Origin: JAJDTT01 sp965116695 | Lineage (GTDB): Bacteria > Acidobacteriota > UBA6911 > RPQK01 > JAJDTT01 | Assembly: GCA_965116695.1 (NCBI GenBank) | Contig: OZ220706.1 | Coordinates: forward strand, 372,001-436,000 | Direction of reading: 5' to 3' | DNA length: 64,000 nucleotides | Shown here: piece after piece, positions 51,382-59,878 of the stretch | How the letters are laid out: the number at the start of each line of letters is the position of its first letter | Numbering within the stretch: the first letter of the stretch is position 1 | The notes under the pieces: generated by a model | What the model was told of the DNA's origin: nothing | Database searches by the model: none | The model's input: only the letters and a program-made list of their open reading frames with translations | Position numbers and translations under genes: made by a program

Positions 51382-53718
51382 TTACGGGTTCCCCTTGCGG
51401 AGTCGAGCGACCATTTTGCGGGCCATCTGGTGGTCCGGATCGAGCCGGAGCACTCGCTCCATGGTTTCCAGCGCCTCGGTGTGGCGTCCCAGGAAAAAGA
51501 GCGTCACGCCGATGTTGGCAAGGACGGTGACGCTTCCGGGTTTCAGGTTCTCCTGAGCTCGATACAGGCGGAGGGCGTCTTCGTACCTCTTCTGTTCGAA
51601 CCGCAAATGGGCCAGGTAGACCAGTGCTTCCACATGGTTCGGATCGCGCGCCAGAGTGCGTTCGAACTGCGCCGCCGCCTCGTCCTTCCGATCCAGTTCC
51701 ACCAGAGTCCGGGCGGCCAGGTAGTGCGCCGTCGCCAACGTTCCCGGATCCGTTTCCTGCCGCAGGGCGGGGGTCAGCGATTCCAATGCTTCGTCGTAGC
51801 GTTCCAGATTGAACAGCGCCGCCCCCAGGCCGGCGTGTGCGGACACGAAGTCCGGGTCGATCCGCAGGGCTTCGCGGTACAACGCCATCGCCTCCGTATT
51901 CCGTTCCGCCTTCACGAGCGCCTCGCCCAAGGTGACGAGCGTCACGGGGTCGCGCGGCCGCAACTCCCGGGCACGGCGCAGGTAACGCAAGGCTTCGTCG
52001 ATCCGGTCCAGCCGGAGCGCTGCGCGTCCCGCGTACAAGGCGAGTTCACTTGTGGAGGGGCCAGGCTCCAATTCAAGCGCTTTGCCGAGTGACGTAATCG
52101 CGTCCGCGTAACGTCCGGAATCGTACAGCGCAATGCCGAGTGCGCCGTGCCCCTTGACGTAGCCGTCGTCGATTTCGAGCACCCGGCGGTAGGCCTCGAT
52201 GGCCTCCGCGTAGCGGTCTTGTTTCCGCAGGACTTCCCCAAGGTTCTGGTTCGCATTGAGATGCCGGGGGGCAATCTCCAGCGCCGTGCGAAGTGTCGTT
52301 TCGGCCTCCTCCAGGCGATCCAGGCGGAAGAGCGCCAGGCCAAGATTGGCATGGGGTTCCGCATGGCCGGGACGCTGAGCCACGGCGATGCGGGCCGCGG
52401 CCAGCGCCTCTTCGAGGCGGCCCGCGTCCGAAAGGGGACCCACCAGGTTGAGGTGGGCGTCCCGTGCCTCGGGATTGAGTGCGACGATGTGGCTGAAAAA
52501 GGTGATTTCGTCCCGGTAGATGCCCGCTTGGCGCCAAGTCAGCGTGCCCAGCACCGCCAGTATGACGACGAGCACGCCGCCTGCCCCGGTTCTCACCGCA
52601 AAAGGAAGCCGCCTGACGGCGTGCGCGGCGGCGCCAAGGAGCACCGCCAGCACGCCGAGGCCGGCCAGGTACTGGAAACGGTCCGCGACCAGGGAGAACT
52701 GCATGTATCCGTAGTCGACGAAACCGAGCACCGGTGACAGCGTCACGCCAAAGAAGAGGGCTCCGGCCAGGGGGCCTCGCCCCAGCCGGTCCCGGCCGAT
52801 CCAGAGCAATGCGGGCAGGGCGGCGGCAGCCAGGACATGGAGCCAGGCCACCGGGTCCGCGGGATCTATCTCCCAAAGCGGATAGATGACGGCCAGACCG
52901 GCCGGCCAGAGCAGTTTGGCCACGTAGAACCACAACGCCCGCGCCGCAATCAGGATCCGCTCGACGAACGAGTAGCCCAGCGACAGGGGCTCCCGAGAGG
53001 AGTAGAACGACAGGTCCAGGGCCGTTATGGCCAGCGCCAGCGCGAAGAGCGGCGCCACGCGGAGCAAGTCGTTTCGCGTCACCCGGCCTGATTTCCACCA
53101 GTGCCAGATCAGGAGAGCCACCGGCAGTGTGACCACGATGGACTTGGACAACAGGCCGGCTGTGAACAGGCCGAGCACCAGCAGGTAGCGGGCGGGCCTG
53201 GGCCCCTCCACGTACCGGATCCAGGTCAGCGCCGCGGTCAGGTAGAACAACGCGGAGAGCAGATCCTTGCGCTCGATGACCCAGGCGACCGACTCGACAT
53301 GCAGAGGGTGGACGGCAAACACGGCCGCGATGACCCAGGCGCCGGGCACGGCCAAGCGCCCGAGCAGCCGCCAGATCAGCAGGACGTTGGCGATGTGCAG
53401 CAGCAGGTTGACGGCGTGATAGCCCAGCGGATTCCGCCCCCACAGCTTGTGTTCCAGCCAGAAGCTGGTGTAGACGACGGGCCAGTAGTGACCTTCATTC
53501 TCGATGTCGGCCGGCGAAAACCAGATGTTCCACAGTCCGGACCACGCGTGCACCACCGGCTCATCGGCGAAGATCGAGTCGTCCCAGACAAATCCGGCTT
53601 CAAGCGCCGGCAGATAAGCGGCGACGACCAGGAGGGCGAGCACCAGGGCCCGGCCCATCAGCCAGCCGGCAAAGCGGTCACCGCCGGCGGGGAATGCCAG
53701 TCCTTTTTTCTCCGACAT
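51382..53718 (-). CDS. TMTC-like GT-C glycosyltransferase with TPR domain
   Basis: A 778-residue protein. The N-terminal half has about ten membrane helices of a GT-C/PMT-like enzyme. A catalytic-type acidic pair follows the first helix (FVWDDSIFADEP), and HYWPVVYTSFWLEHKLWG, VFAVHPLHVESVAWVIERKD and GLLSKS follow, exactly the layout of eukaryotic TMTC O-mannosyltransferases and their bacterial relatives. The C-terminal half has ten TPR repeats (about 410-775). These proteins transfer a sugar from a lipid-phosphate donor to proteins. The gene lies 41 bases downstream of a Dol-P-Man-synthase-like GT2, which could make that donor. Start ATG 53718. Confidence 0.8.
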   Translation of the reverse strand: MSEKKGLAFPAGGDRFAGWLMGRALVLALLVVAAYLPALEAGFVWDDSIFADEPVVHAWSGLWNIWFSPADIENEGHYWPVVYTSFWLEHKLWGRNPLGYHAVNLLLHIANVLLIWRLLGRLAVPGAWVIAAVFAVHPLHVESVAWVIERKDLLSALFYLTAALTWIRYVEGPRPARYLLVLGLFTAGLLSKSIVVTLPVALLIWHWWKSGRVTRNDLLRVAPLFALALAITALDLSFYSSREPLSLGYSFVERILIAARALWFYVAKLLWPAGLAVIYPLWEIDPADPVAWLHVLAAAALPALLWIGRDRLGRGPLAGALFFGVTLSPVLGFVDYGYMQFSLVADRFQYLAGLGVLAVLLGAAAHAVRRLPFAVRTGAGGVLVVILAVLGTLTWRQAGIYRDEITFFSHIVALNPEARDAHLNLVGPLSDAGRLEEALAAARIAVAQRPGHAEPHANLGLALFRLDRLEEAETTLRTALEIAPRHLNANQNLGEVLRKQDRYAEAIEAYRRVLEIDDGYVKGHGALGIALYDSGRYADAITSLGKALELEPGPSTSELALYAGRAALRLDRIDEALRYLRRARELRPRDPVTLVTLGEALVKAERNTEAMALYREALRIDPDFVSAHAGLGAALFNLERYDEALESLTPALRQETDPGTLATAHYLAARTLVELDRKDEAAAQFERTLARDPNHVEALVYLAHLRFEQKRYEDALRLYRAQENLKPGSVTVLANIGVTLFFLGRHTEALETMERVLRLDPDHQMARKMVARLRKGNP

Positions 53719-53759
53719 GCTGCTGTTCCCGGAGATGACCTGAAAAGGCCGATCGGCGG

Positions 53760-54602
53760 CTACCGGAAATCGTCTCCACCACGCTTGCGCCGCGGCGCGG
53801 GGGGATTCTTCTCAAAGGGTGTCCTCCGTACGGTCTCCCCGATGCGGTAGACGTAGAGCCGGCACAGGTGGCGCAGGAAGTTCAGGGAGGTCCGCCAGCT
53901 CAACTTGCTCTTTCCCCGGTGGCGGTCGCCGAATCGGATCGGGACTTCCCGGACTCGAAGCCGCCCCCGGGCCATCAACTCAAGGGCAATCTTATAGCCG
54001 AGGGGATGGAGCTTATCCAGATCGGGCAGGACCCGGCGATCGGTGGCGAAGAAGCCGGACAGGGGGTCGCGGCAATCGGCGAGGGGGCACGTCATCAGCG
54101 TTCCGGCCCGGGACAGGAGCGCACGGGCGCGGCTCCAGGCCGGATCCACCTGCGCCTCAGACACGTAGCGGCTGCCGACGACCATGTCGCAGTCGGCATC
54201 GAAGGCGGCCAGCAGGTCGATGATCTGCTCCGGCAGATGGGACAGGTCGGCGTCCATGACCACCAGCCGGTCGAAGCGTGCGAGCCGCATGCCGTGGAGG
54301 ACCGAGAGGGACAAGTCCCGGGTCGCGCCCCGCCGGGTTACCATCCGCACCGGCAAGCGGCGTCCCAGCTCGGCGACGATCGCGTCACTGCCGTCGTTGG
54401 AGTCGTCATCGACCAGGATCAACTCCCACTCGGCAGGCCAATCGGAGGAAGCGGCGGATACGCGGCGGACCAGGGTCGGGATGTTGGCGGCCTCCCGAAA
54501 CGTCGGCACGACGATGGACACCGGGTTGCGCCCGGGAGACCATGGATCGCTCAAGGTCGAGATTCTTTCTTGACCGGCGGAAGGCGGCTTTGGGTTTGCC
54601 AT
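53760..54602 (-). CDS. Dolichyl/polyprenyl-phosphate mannose synthase-like glycosyltransferase (GT2)
   Basis: A 280-residue GT2 protein of the DPM1 type without a C-terminal membrane anchor. Signatures are VSIVVPTFREAANIPTLVRRV, LILVDDDSNDGSD, the metal-binding DAD in VVMDADLSHLPEQI, MVVGSRYV and LSGFFATDRRVL. It would transfer a hexose from a nucleotide sugar to a polyprenyl phosphate on the cytoplasmic side. AGGAG lies five bases before ATG 54602; the much longer frame reading into the upstream gene is not credible. With the TMTC-like gene 41 bases downstream it forms a likely protein-glycosylation operon. Confidence 0.9.
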   Translation of the reverse strand: MANPKPPSAGQERISTLSDPWSPGRNPVSIVVPTFREAANIPTLVRRVSAASSDWPAEWELILVDDDSNDGSDAIVAELGRRLPVRMVTRRGATRDLSLSVLHGMRLARFDRLVVMDADLSHLPEQIIDLLAAFDADCDMVVGSRYVSEAQVDPAWSRARALLSRAGTLMTCPLADCRDPLSGFFATDRRVLPDLDKLHPLGYKIALELMARGRLRVREVPIRFGDRHRGKSKLSWRTSLNFLRHLCRLYVYRIGETVRRTPFEKNPPAPRRKRGGDDFR

Positions 54603-54757
54603 GGGGGCTCCTGTCCCTGATTGGTCAGCGACGACGAGCATCCACGATCTCTTGCCATATGGCAGGCGTCGAATTTTTGTGGCGAGTTCCGCATTGACCC
54701 GCCGCTCGATCGTACTCCGTCCAAGGACGGAGTCCAAATGCTCCCGGGAAACCGAAA

Positions 54758-56488
54758 TCAGTGGGCAATCGGGCTCACAGGCAGCGTGGTGAACGCCCGG
54801 CCGGGCTCCAGTTCCAAGGCGACGACGGCGACCAGTCCGGCTTGCGCCCGAATACAGATCTCCCCTTTGAAATCGGCGGCCACGGCGTCGCGGAAGATCT
54901 CCTGAATGAACGCGGCAAATTGACCTCCGGCCGGGATGGTTCTGCTGGACGACCCGCCGGCGACCTCCTCCCCGCTTTCGTCTTTGAGTGTCAATTCCAC
55001 AGATTGCTCCGCCAACTCGGTGTTGCGGACCGCGATTCCAGTGCTGAGGCCCCCGGTGCGCCGGACCGGCGCCACGGCTGTCCGAAGTCTGGGGCTGGAT
55101 CCGACTCCGGTGATTCCCGTTCCCGCGAGGTCGAAACGCACCACCGCCGATACCGGGACCTCTTCCGTCGAGACCGTGATCGATCCGGTCAACAAACCTG
55201 CATTGCCGGCCGCCAAGGTCAGCGTCCGGCTCCCCAAGGGGGGAAGATCGAATCGATCCGCGTCCCCTGCGCCGAAAAGGGTGTCCCCGTCCAACGCGCG
55301 CCCCTGAGGGTCCCAGGCATCGATCGCCACCGTGGCCGTTTCGGTCGAAGAACGATTCGTGATGACGATATCCGAACTCAAGCCGTCTCCGACCCCAAAG
55401 TGCGGAATCTGCACCATCTGGCCGCGAACCGTGTAGCCCATGTCCTCGAGCATGGCCCGTAACAGGGGCCCCGGTCTCTGGGAAACCTCGCGTCTGGCCA
55501 GGTGTGGGGTCATCAGGCTGTCGGAAGTCCCGGAAGGATAGGCATCTTCGTCCAAATGGGCGATGCTGCTGGCAGCTTCGAATTCGCTCGGCGCCCAAAG
55601 CATGACGGGAGATCGGCCGCCATTGGCTCTTATTGTCTGTGGTCCCGCCCAGAAGAGTTTGATGCCGGTGATGGCGTCGGCCAATTCGTCGGAGGGACTG
55701 GAAAGGTCGGTGACCAACTGGTCCCCGTTCCTCAGATTGATGAAATAGTCGAACAACGTGGGGACCCGTTCCTCTCTGTTGCGGAACATCAGTCCATACC
55801 GGCCGTTGCCGTCTTCGTCCAGATCGAAGCTGTCAACGATCCCCAGTCCGTGTGAGATCTCGTGCAGGACGACGGAAACCAGATCGAACTGGTTGCTCTC
55901 AGGTCGTCCGTCCAGCCCCATGTACCAGTCGTTGCGTTCGATGACCGTCATGGCAAAGTCCGGTTCGCCGGGGTCTCGATCACTTTCGGACCGCTGATTG
56001 GCCAGGGCAATCGGAATTACGATCTGCTGATCGTTTGCACGCGCGAGCGCCCAGGTTTCAGAAGGCCGGATGAACGCCAGTGTGTTTTCGTATTCTTCCG
56101 GATCGTCCAGATCGTCAACCGAGGCGAAGTTGGCGTCGATTTCAATCGGCACAGTCGTGATCAGCGTGGATGCCCAGATGTCGACCGCCCGCTGGAAGGC
56201 GGCTTGGGCGTCAGGAGTGAACCCTGCGTAGTTGACGATGAATTCCGCCGCGGGCTGAGCCAGGTTTGTCCGTACCGAAACCGGTCTCGCGCGAGAAATC
56301 CGAGCTTGTATCTTATCCACGGAATCCATATTGGCCGCTGTGGCATGTGCGCACCTCAGCACCCCGTCGACCACCCGGGTCACGTAGATGATGCCATTCT
56401 CGGCCCGCGACACCTGGTCCGGCCGGCCCGTCAGAACGGATAAGCAAAGCAATAAAACGGCCAGTCTCGCCAGGATTCGTCCGATCAT
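54758..56488 (-). CDS. Exported metzincin-like metalloprotease with C-terminal beta-sandwich module
   Basis: A 576-residue protein with a signal peptide (about 1-28). An M10/M43-like metalloprotease domain follows, with zinc motif HEISHGLGIVDSF (HExxHxxGxxD) and a downstream Met-turn candidate (DSLMTPHL). From about residue 355 comes the beta-sandwich module shared with other proteins in the window (IPHFGVGDGLSSDIVITN, GSITVSTEEVPVSAVVRFDLAGTGITGVGSS, RRTGGLSTGIAVRN). GGAGGA lies about ten bases before ATG 56488. It is probably secreted and protein-degrading; the module may anchor or target it. Confidence 0.85.
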   Translation of the reverse strand: MIGRILARLAVLLLCLSVLTGRPDQVSRAENGIIYVTRVVDGVLRCAHATAANMDSVDKIQARISRARPVSVRTNLAQPAAEFIVNYAGFTPDAQAAFQRAVDIWASTLITTVPIEIDANFASVDDLDDPEEYENTLAFIRPSETWALARANDQQIVIPIALANQRSESDRDPGEPDFAMTVIERNDWYMGLDGRPESNQFDLVSVVLHEISHGLGIVDSFDLDEDGNGRYGLMFRNREERVPTLFDYFINLRNGDQLVTDLSSPSDELADAITGIKLFWAGPQTIRANGGRSPVMLWAPSEFEAASSIAHLDEDAYPSGTSDSLMTPHLARREVSQRPGPLLRAMLEDMGYTVRGQMVQIPHFGVGDGLSSDIVITNRSSTETATVAIDAWDPQGRALDGDTLFGAGDADRFDLPPLGSRTLTLAAGNAGLLTGSITVSTEEVPVSAVVRFDLAGTGITGVGSSPRLRTAVAPVRRTGGLSTGIAVRNTELAEQSVELTLKDESGEEVAGGSSSRTIPAGGQFAAFIQEIFRDAVAADFKGEICIRAQAGLVAVVALELEPGRAFTTLPVSPIAH

Positions 56489-56696
56489 GGATCTGAATTC
56501 CTCCAAAGTTGTTCTTTCTCCGGGTCCCATCCGGTTAGGATGAGGCGGGCGTTCTCGAAACGAGATCTGTCTCAGATTGGGAGATGAAACCACTTTTCCA
56601 GTCTATACATCTTTGCCGGGCGCCCGTATGGAGGCCAGACGGACAAGCCCGGCTGCCCGGGAGCCGCCCCGCTCGGGTCGAAGGGTACGTTGCATA

Positions 56697-56709
56697 GGGG
56701 ACAGTTTCC
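56697..56709 (+). repeat. GGGACAGT-type repeat
   Basis: GGGGACAGTTTCC lies 12 bases before the epimerase start. Related copies are at 59827, 62515 and 63396. Confidence 0.4.
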
Positions 56710-56720
56710 TTTTGTACGAA

Positions 56721-57779
56721 ATGACCGCTCGAGCTCTTGGGCCGTCCGGCTCCGTCCTCGTCACCGGGGGTAACGGATACATTGCCTCATGGCTGGTCAA
56801 GAGGCTCCTCGAACTCGGCCACGAAGTACACGCGACGGTTCGCCACGGGACGGATCCTGTAGAGACGTCGCATCTTGAGGCGATCGCCGCGGATTCGCCG
56901 GGCGCCTTGTCGCTCTACGAGGCCGAGTTGCTGGACCCGCTGGGATTCGACCGCGCAATGACCGGGTGCGAGGTGGTTTTCCACACCGCATCCCCGGTCA
57001 TCGGCCGGGGAGTCAGGGATCCGATGCGGGTCCTCATCGAGCCGGCAACCGGTGGGACTCGCAACGTCCTCGAAGCGGTCAACCGGTGCCCTTCGGTACG
57101 GCGCGTGGTCTTGACCTCCAGCGTCAGCGCCGTTTATGGAGACGCCGTCGAGATGGCCGGAACGGAGGAGGGACATTTCGACGAGAGCCACTGGAACGAG
57201 ACCAGCAGCGAAAACCACTACCCGTACGCATACTCCAAGGTGTTGGCGGAGCGGCTGGCGTGGAAGATCGTACGGTCGCAGGATCGCTGGGACCTGGTCG
57301 CCGTCAACCCGGGGCTCGTCCTCGGGCCTGCGTTGAGCCGCCACACGACCTCCGAGAGTGTGCGCATCATCCGCGACTTCGGCACCGGCTTCTACCGGTT
57401 TGGTGTGCCCAACGGGAGATTTGGGATCGTCGATGTAAGAGATGTGGCGGAGGCCCATGTCCGGGCAGCGATGACGGCGGAGGCCACCGGGAGGCACATC
57501 CTCGTTGCCGAGACGCTGAGCCTGCTGCAGATCGCCGCGATTCTACGGGACCGGTTCGGTGCGGCCTATCCGTTCCCGCGGCGGACGTTGCCGAAGTTTG
57601 CCGCGGTGTTGCTCGCTCCGTTGGCGGGACTCAAGCGCTCCCAGGTCCGGCGGAACGTCGGCTACCCGCTCAGATTCGACAATCGGCGTGCGGCGACTCA
57701 CTTGGGAATGAGATTCCGACCCGCTGCCGGCGCCATAGTGGATCACTTTCAGCAGCTCATCGACGACGGACTGGTGTGA
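56721..57779 (+). CDS. NAD-dependent epimerase/dehydratase (dihydroflavonol-reductase-like SDR)
   Basis: A 352-residue extended short-chain dehydrogenase. The Rossmann motif is VTGGNGYIAS near the N-terminus, with the catalytic Ser-Tyr-Lys set in LTSSVSAVYG and YAYSKVLAE. The overall pattern (VFHTASPVI, GTRNVLEAVNRC, VDVRDVAEAHV) is that of dihydroflavonol-4-reductase-like and cholesterol-dehydrogenase-like enzymes. The start ATG 56721 is chosen because the frame upstream is low-quality and contains the GGGACAGT repeat. The substrate is unknown; reduction of a carbonyl on a small hydrophobic or sugar-like molecule is typical of the family. Confidence 0.88.
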   Translation: MTARALGPSGSVLVTGGNGYIASWLVKRLLELGHEVHATVRHGTDPVETSHLEAIAADSPGALSLYEAELLDPLGFDRAMTGCEVVFHTASPVIGRGVRDPMRVLIEPATGGTRNVLEAVNRCPSVRRVVLTSSVSAVYGDAVEMAGTEEGHFDESHWNETSSENHYPYAYSKVLAERLAWKIVRSQDRWDLVAVNPGLVLGPALSRHTTSESVRIIRDFGTGFYRFGVPNGRFGIVDVRDVAEAHVRAAMTAEATGRHILVAETLSLLQIAAILRDRFGAAYPFPRRTLPKFAAVLLAPLAGLKRSQVRRNVGYPLRFDNRRAATHLGMRFRPAAGAIVDHFQQLIDDGLV

Positions 57780-57794
57780 TCGGGGCGAAGATCA

Positions 57795-57845
57795 TTAGTC
57801 CGCCGGAGGCTGCGTGAGGATCGCCTCTTCGCGGATTGCCTTCCA
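57795..57845 (-). pseudogene. Relic of the GH32/43-like family (16 codons)
   Basis: The minus strand reads WKAIREEAILTQPPAD then a stop. Thirteen of these 16 residues match WKPIREEPILTQPPTD in the gene at 59879-61393. It lies in the short gap between the epimerase and Cache-like genes. This is a remnant of a lost copy. Confidence 0.65.
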
Positions 57846-57867
57846 GCAAGTCAGGCATTTCAGCCCT

Positions 57868-59622
57868 CTATCTGCCCACGGGCACAACCGGCAGCGTGGT
57901 GAAGACACCGTTCATGACGTCCATCTCCACGGCCACGCCGGTGAAATCCTGCTGTCCCGCCGACGCCGTACAACGGACCGAACCGGTGAAGTCGGACGTG
58001 TCGTGGTCGAACAATTCATCGATGAACATGGCGTCCTGACCATTGGCCGGCAGCGTCACCGGCTGCATTTCGATCATCTCGCCACCCATCATCAATCGGC
58101 AGCTCAACTCCAGCTCGGACTCGCTCAGATTGCGGAGGGCCGCTCCCGTGTTGACGCCGCCGGCTTGCCGGCGTACGGGGATGATGGCGTCGCGGAGCGG
58201 CTGGCTGGCTCCCACGCCGGCCACGCCGACGCCCGGAAAATCAAAGCGCAGGACTCCGCCAATGGGGCTTTCGAGACCTTCGGTGACAACTTTCACCGAA
58301 CCGGTCACGAGGTCTCCCATGCCGTTGGTCGAAATGGTGACTTCTCCCAGGGACGGCATTTCGGACTGGAGGGTCAGCGCGCCGAAGTCCGTGGCCTGCA
58401 GGTTGTCCATGACGTCCACCAGCGATTCCGGGTCGATGAGCTCGCCTGACTTGTCATAGAAAAAGACGAGAGGTTGAATCGGCGTGGCGGCCAGGTTCAC
58501 CAATACGACATCGGAGCTGAAGGAGTCCCCGTTGCCGAAATGGGCGAAGTCCAGGGCCATCTGACGGTCCTTGTAGAAACCGGAGCCGACGATAAAGGAC
58601 CGCCTGGTTGGCTCGGATCCGGGAACGTCGACGGTAAACGAAATCGCACGGGCGTAGGTCACCTTGGGTATTTCGGCGCTGTCGGTATCGTCATTGGGAT
58701 CATCGAAATGGTACTCGACGTAGCCCCCCTCCATGCTTTCGGTCGCCACCTCGATGATCTGGGGTAGGATGAGCTCTCCGGTGACAGCGTCTCTGAGCAC
58801 ATCGGTGGGGGCTTGAAGCTCGTATCTCTCCGGAAACGCCCCGTGAAAGAGCGTAAAACCGCTTCCATCCATGATGAACAGGTAGACGGGACCTGCTCTC
58901 CAGGGTCCGTTCGGAATCCGGAGAATTTTCTTAATTTTTACAAAAGCGTCACGGCCTTCTTCCCTGTAGAGTCCGACGATGTAGCTTAGCGTGCCATCCA
59001 CGAAGGCCTTCAGAGTTTCGCGTTCCACCACGTCATGGGCCGTGACTGCAAGGACATCACCCGGGTCGATGTCCTCCTCCACCAAGTGGGATTCCTGAAG
59101 ATCGAAGCCGGCGACCAGGACGGCCGGGAGACCGTCAAAACCTCGGTGACCCGCGGCGTAACCGGCGGCATTTGCCGCCTCGGCCATGAATGGGCCGCCA
59201 AGTTCCGACGACCTGGCCGCTTCGATGATCTGCTCGAAAATACCGGAGTCGAGCAGCCCGCCCGACAAAAGCACGTTCTTCCCGTGTACCGCTACCCTAC
59301 CATTAGGAGTCACGGTAACAAGGTAGGTGGACCCGGACCTGAAAGGGCCCTCATGCGTCATGAGACATCCGAGATATCCGGTTGCATTCGGCAATCGCAG
59401 GAGACTCGCACTGTATTCGCGGAAGCCCTGCACGAATTCCGGCAGGGTAGCATCGCCGCTCTCCACCTGAGCGGCGGTGACCAAATCCTCGGGCAGAGCC
59501 GGAAGTGCGTCCGGCCTTGGACAGGCCTCCTGCGTCTGCGCCAGCGCGAGGTCCGCGCCGGGGAAAATTCCGGCCAGTCCCAAAACAAAACATAAGACAA
59601 CGGTCAATCTGATCGTCTTCAT
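57868..59622 (-). CDS. Exported double-Cache-like protein with C-terminal beta-sandwich module
   Basis: A 584-residue protein with a Sec signal (about 1-28). Two sensor-like alpha/beta domains of Cache type follow. The second is clearest: GPVYLFIMDGSGFTLFHGAFPE, IIEVATESMEGGYVEY and RRSFIVGSGFY match the s/dCache pattern. No membrane helix or kinase follows. Instead the last 220 residues are the shared beta-sandwich module (FAHFGNGDSFSSDVVLVN, VLRFDFPGVGVAGVGAS, RRQAGGVNTGAALRN). It may be a soluble or surface-bound ligand-binding protein. Start ATG 59622 follows the signal. Confidence 0.8.
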   Translation of the reverse strand: MKTIRLTVVLCFVLGLAGIFPGADLALAQTQEACPRPDALPALPEDLVTAAQVESGDATLPEFVQGFREYSASLLRLPNATGYLGCLMTHEGPFRSGSTYLVTVTPNGRVAVHGKNVLLSGGLLDSGIFEQIIEAARSSELGGPFMAEAANAAGYAAGHRGFDGLPAVLVAGFDLQESHLVEEDIDPGDVLAVTAHDVVERETLKAFVDGTLSYIVGLYREEGRDAFVKIKKILRIPNGPWRAGPVYLFIMDGSGFTLFHGAFPERYELQAPTDVLRDAVTGELILPQIIEVATESMEGGYVEYHFDDPNDDTDSAEIPKVTYARAISFTVDVPGSEPTRRSFIVGSGFYKDRQMALDFAHFGNGDSFSSDVVLVNLAATPIQPLVFFYDKSGELIDPESLVDVMDNLQATDFGALTLQSEMPSLGEVTISTNGMGDLVTGSVKVVTEGLESPIGGVLRFDFPGVGVAGVGASQPLRDAIIPVRRQAGGVNTGAALRNLSESELELSCRLMMGGEMIEMQPVTLPANGQDAMFIDELFDHDTSDFTGSVRCTASAGQQDFTGVAVEMDVMNGVFTTLPVVPVGR

Positions 59623-59722
59623 TACGGTTCTCTCCTATTCTACCGAGCCCATCTGGACGATGAAGATTGCAATGTTATGCCATGTTTGCTCCGGGGTTTC
59701 CACCGAAAGAGGGGGAGAGGCC

Positions 59723-59818
59723 ATGATGGGGAGCGAAACACGAGTGTTCCTGAGGGACTTGTTGGAGCCGGGGATGGGCAAGGACGCGGTCGCGTGGCGG
59801 CTCGGGATCAGTGAGTGA
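59723..59818 (+). pseudogene. N-terminal relic of an IS21-type transposase (IstA-like)
   Basis: The 31-codon frame contains ETRVFLRDLLEPGMGKDAVAWRLGISE, matching the helix-turn-helix N-terminus of IS21-family IstA proteins, and then ends at a TGA. No downstream transposase or IstB gene follows; a GGGACAGT repeat lies immediately after. Confidence 0.55.
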
Positions 59819-59826
59819 GTGGAGCA

Positions 59827-59839
59827 GGGGACAGTCACC
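59827..59839 (+). repeat. GGGACAGT-type repeat
   Basis: GGGGACAGTCACC directly follows the IstA relic and resembles copies at 56697, 62515 and 63396. Confidence 0.45.
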
Positions 59840-59878
59840 TTCTTCAAGGCGTCAACTTCGCTCCAAGCGTATCTTGCG

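Noticed and set aside
54603..55598. 612-residue version of the GT2 glycosyltransferase
   Set aside because: The extra 330 residues are the wrong frame of the metzincin gene. AGGAG before ATG 54602 and the family N-terminus fix the shorter start.
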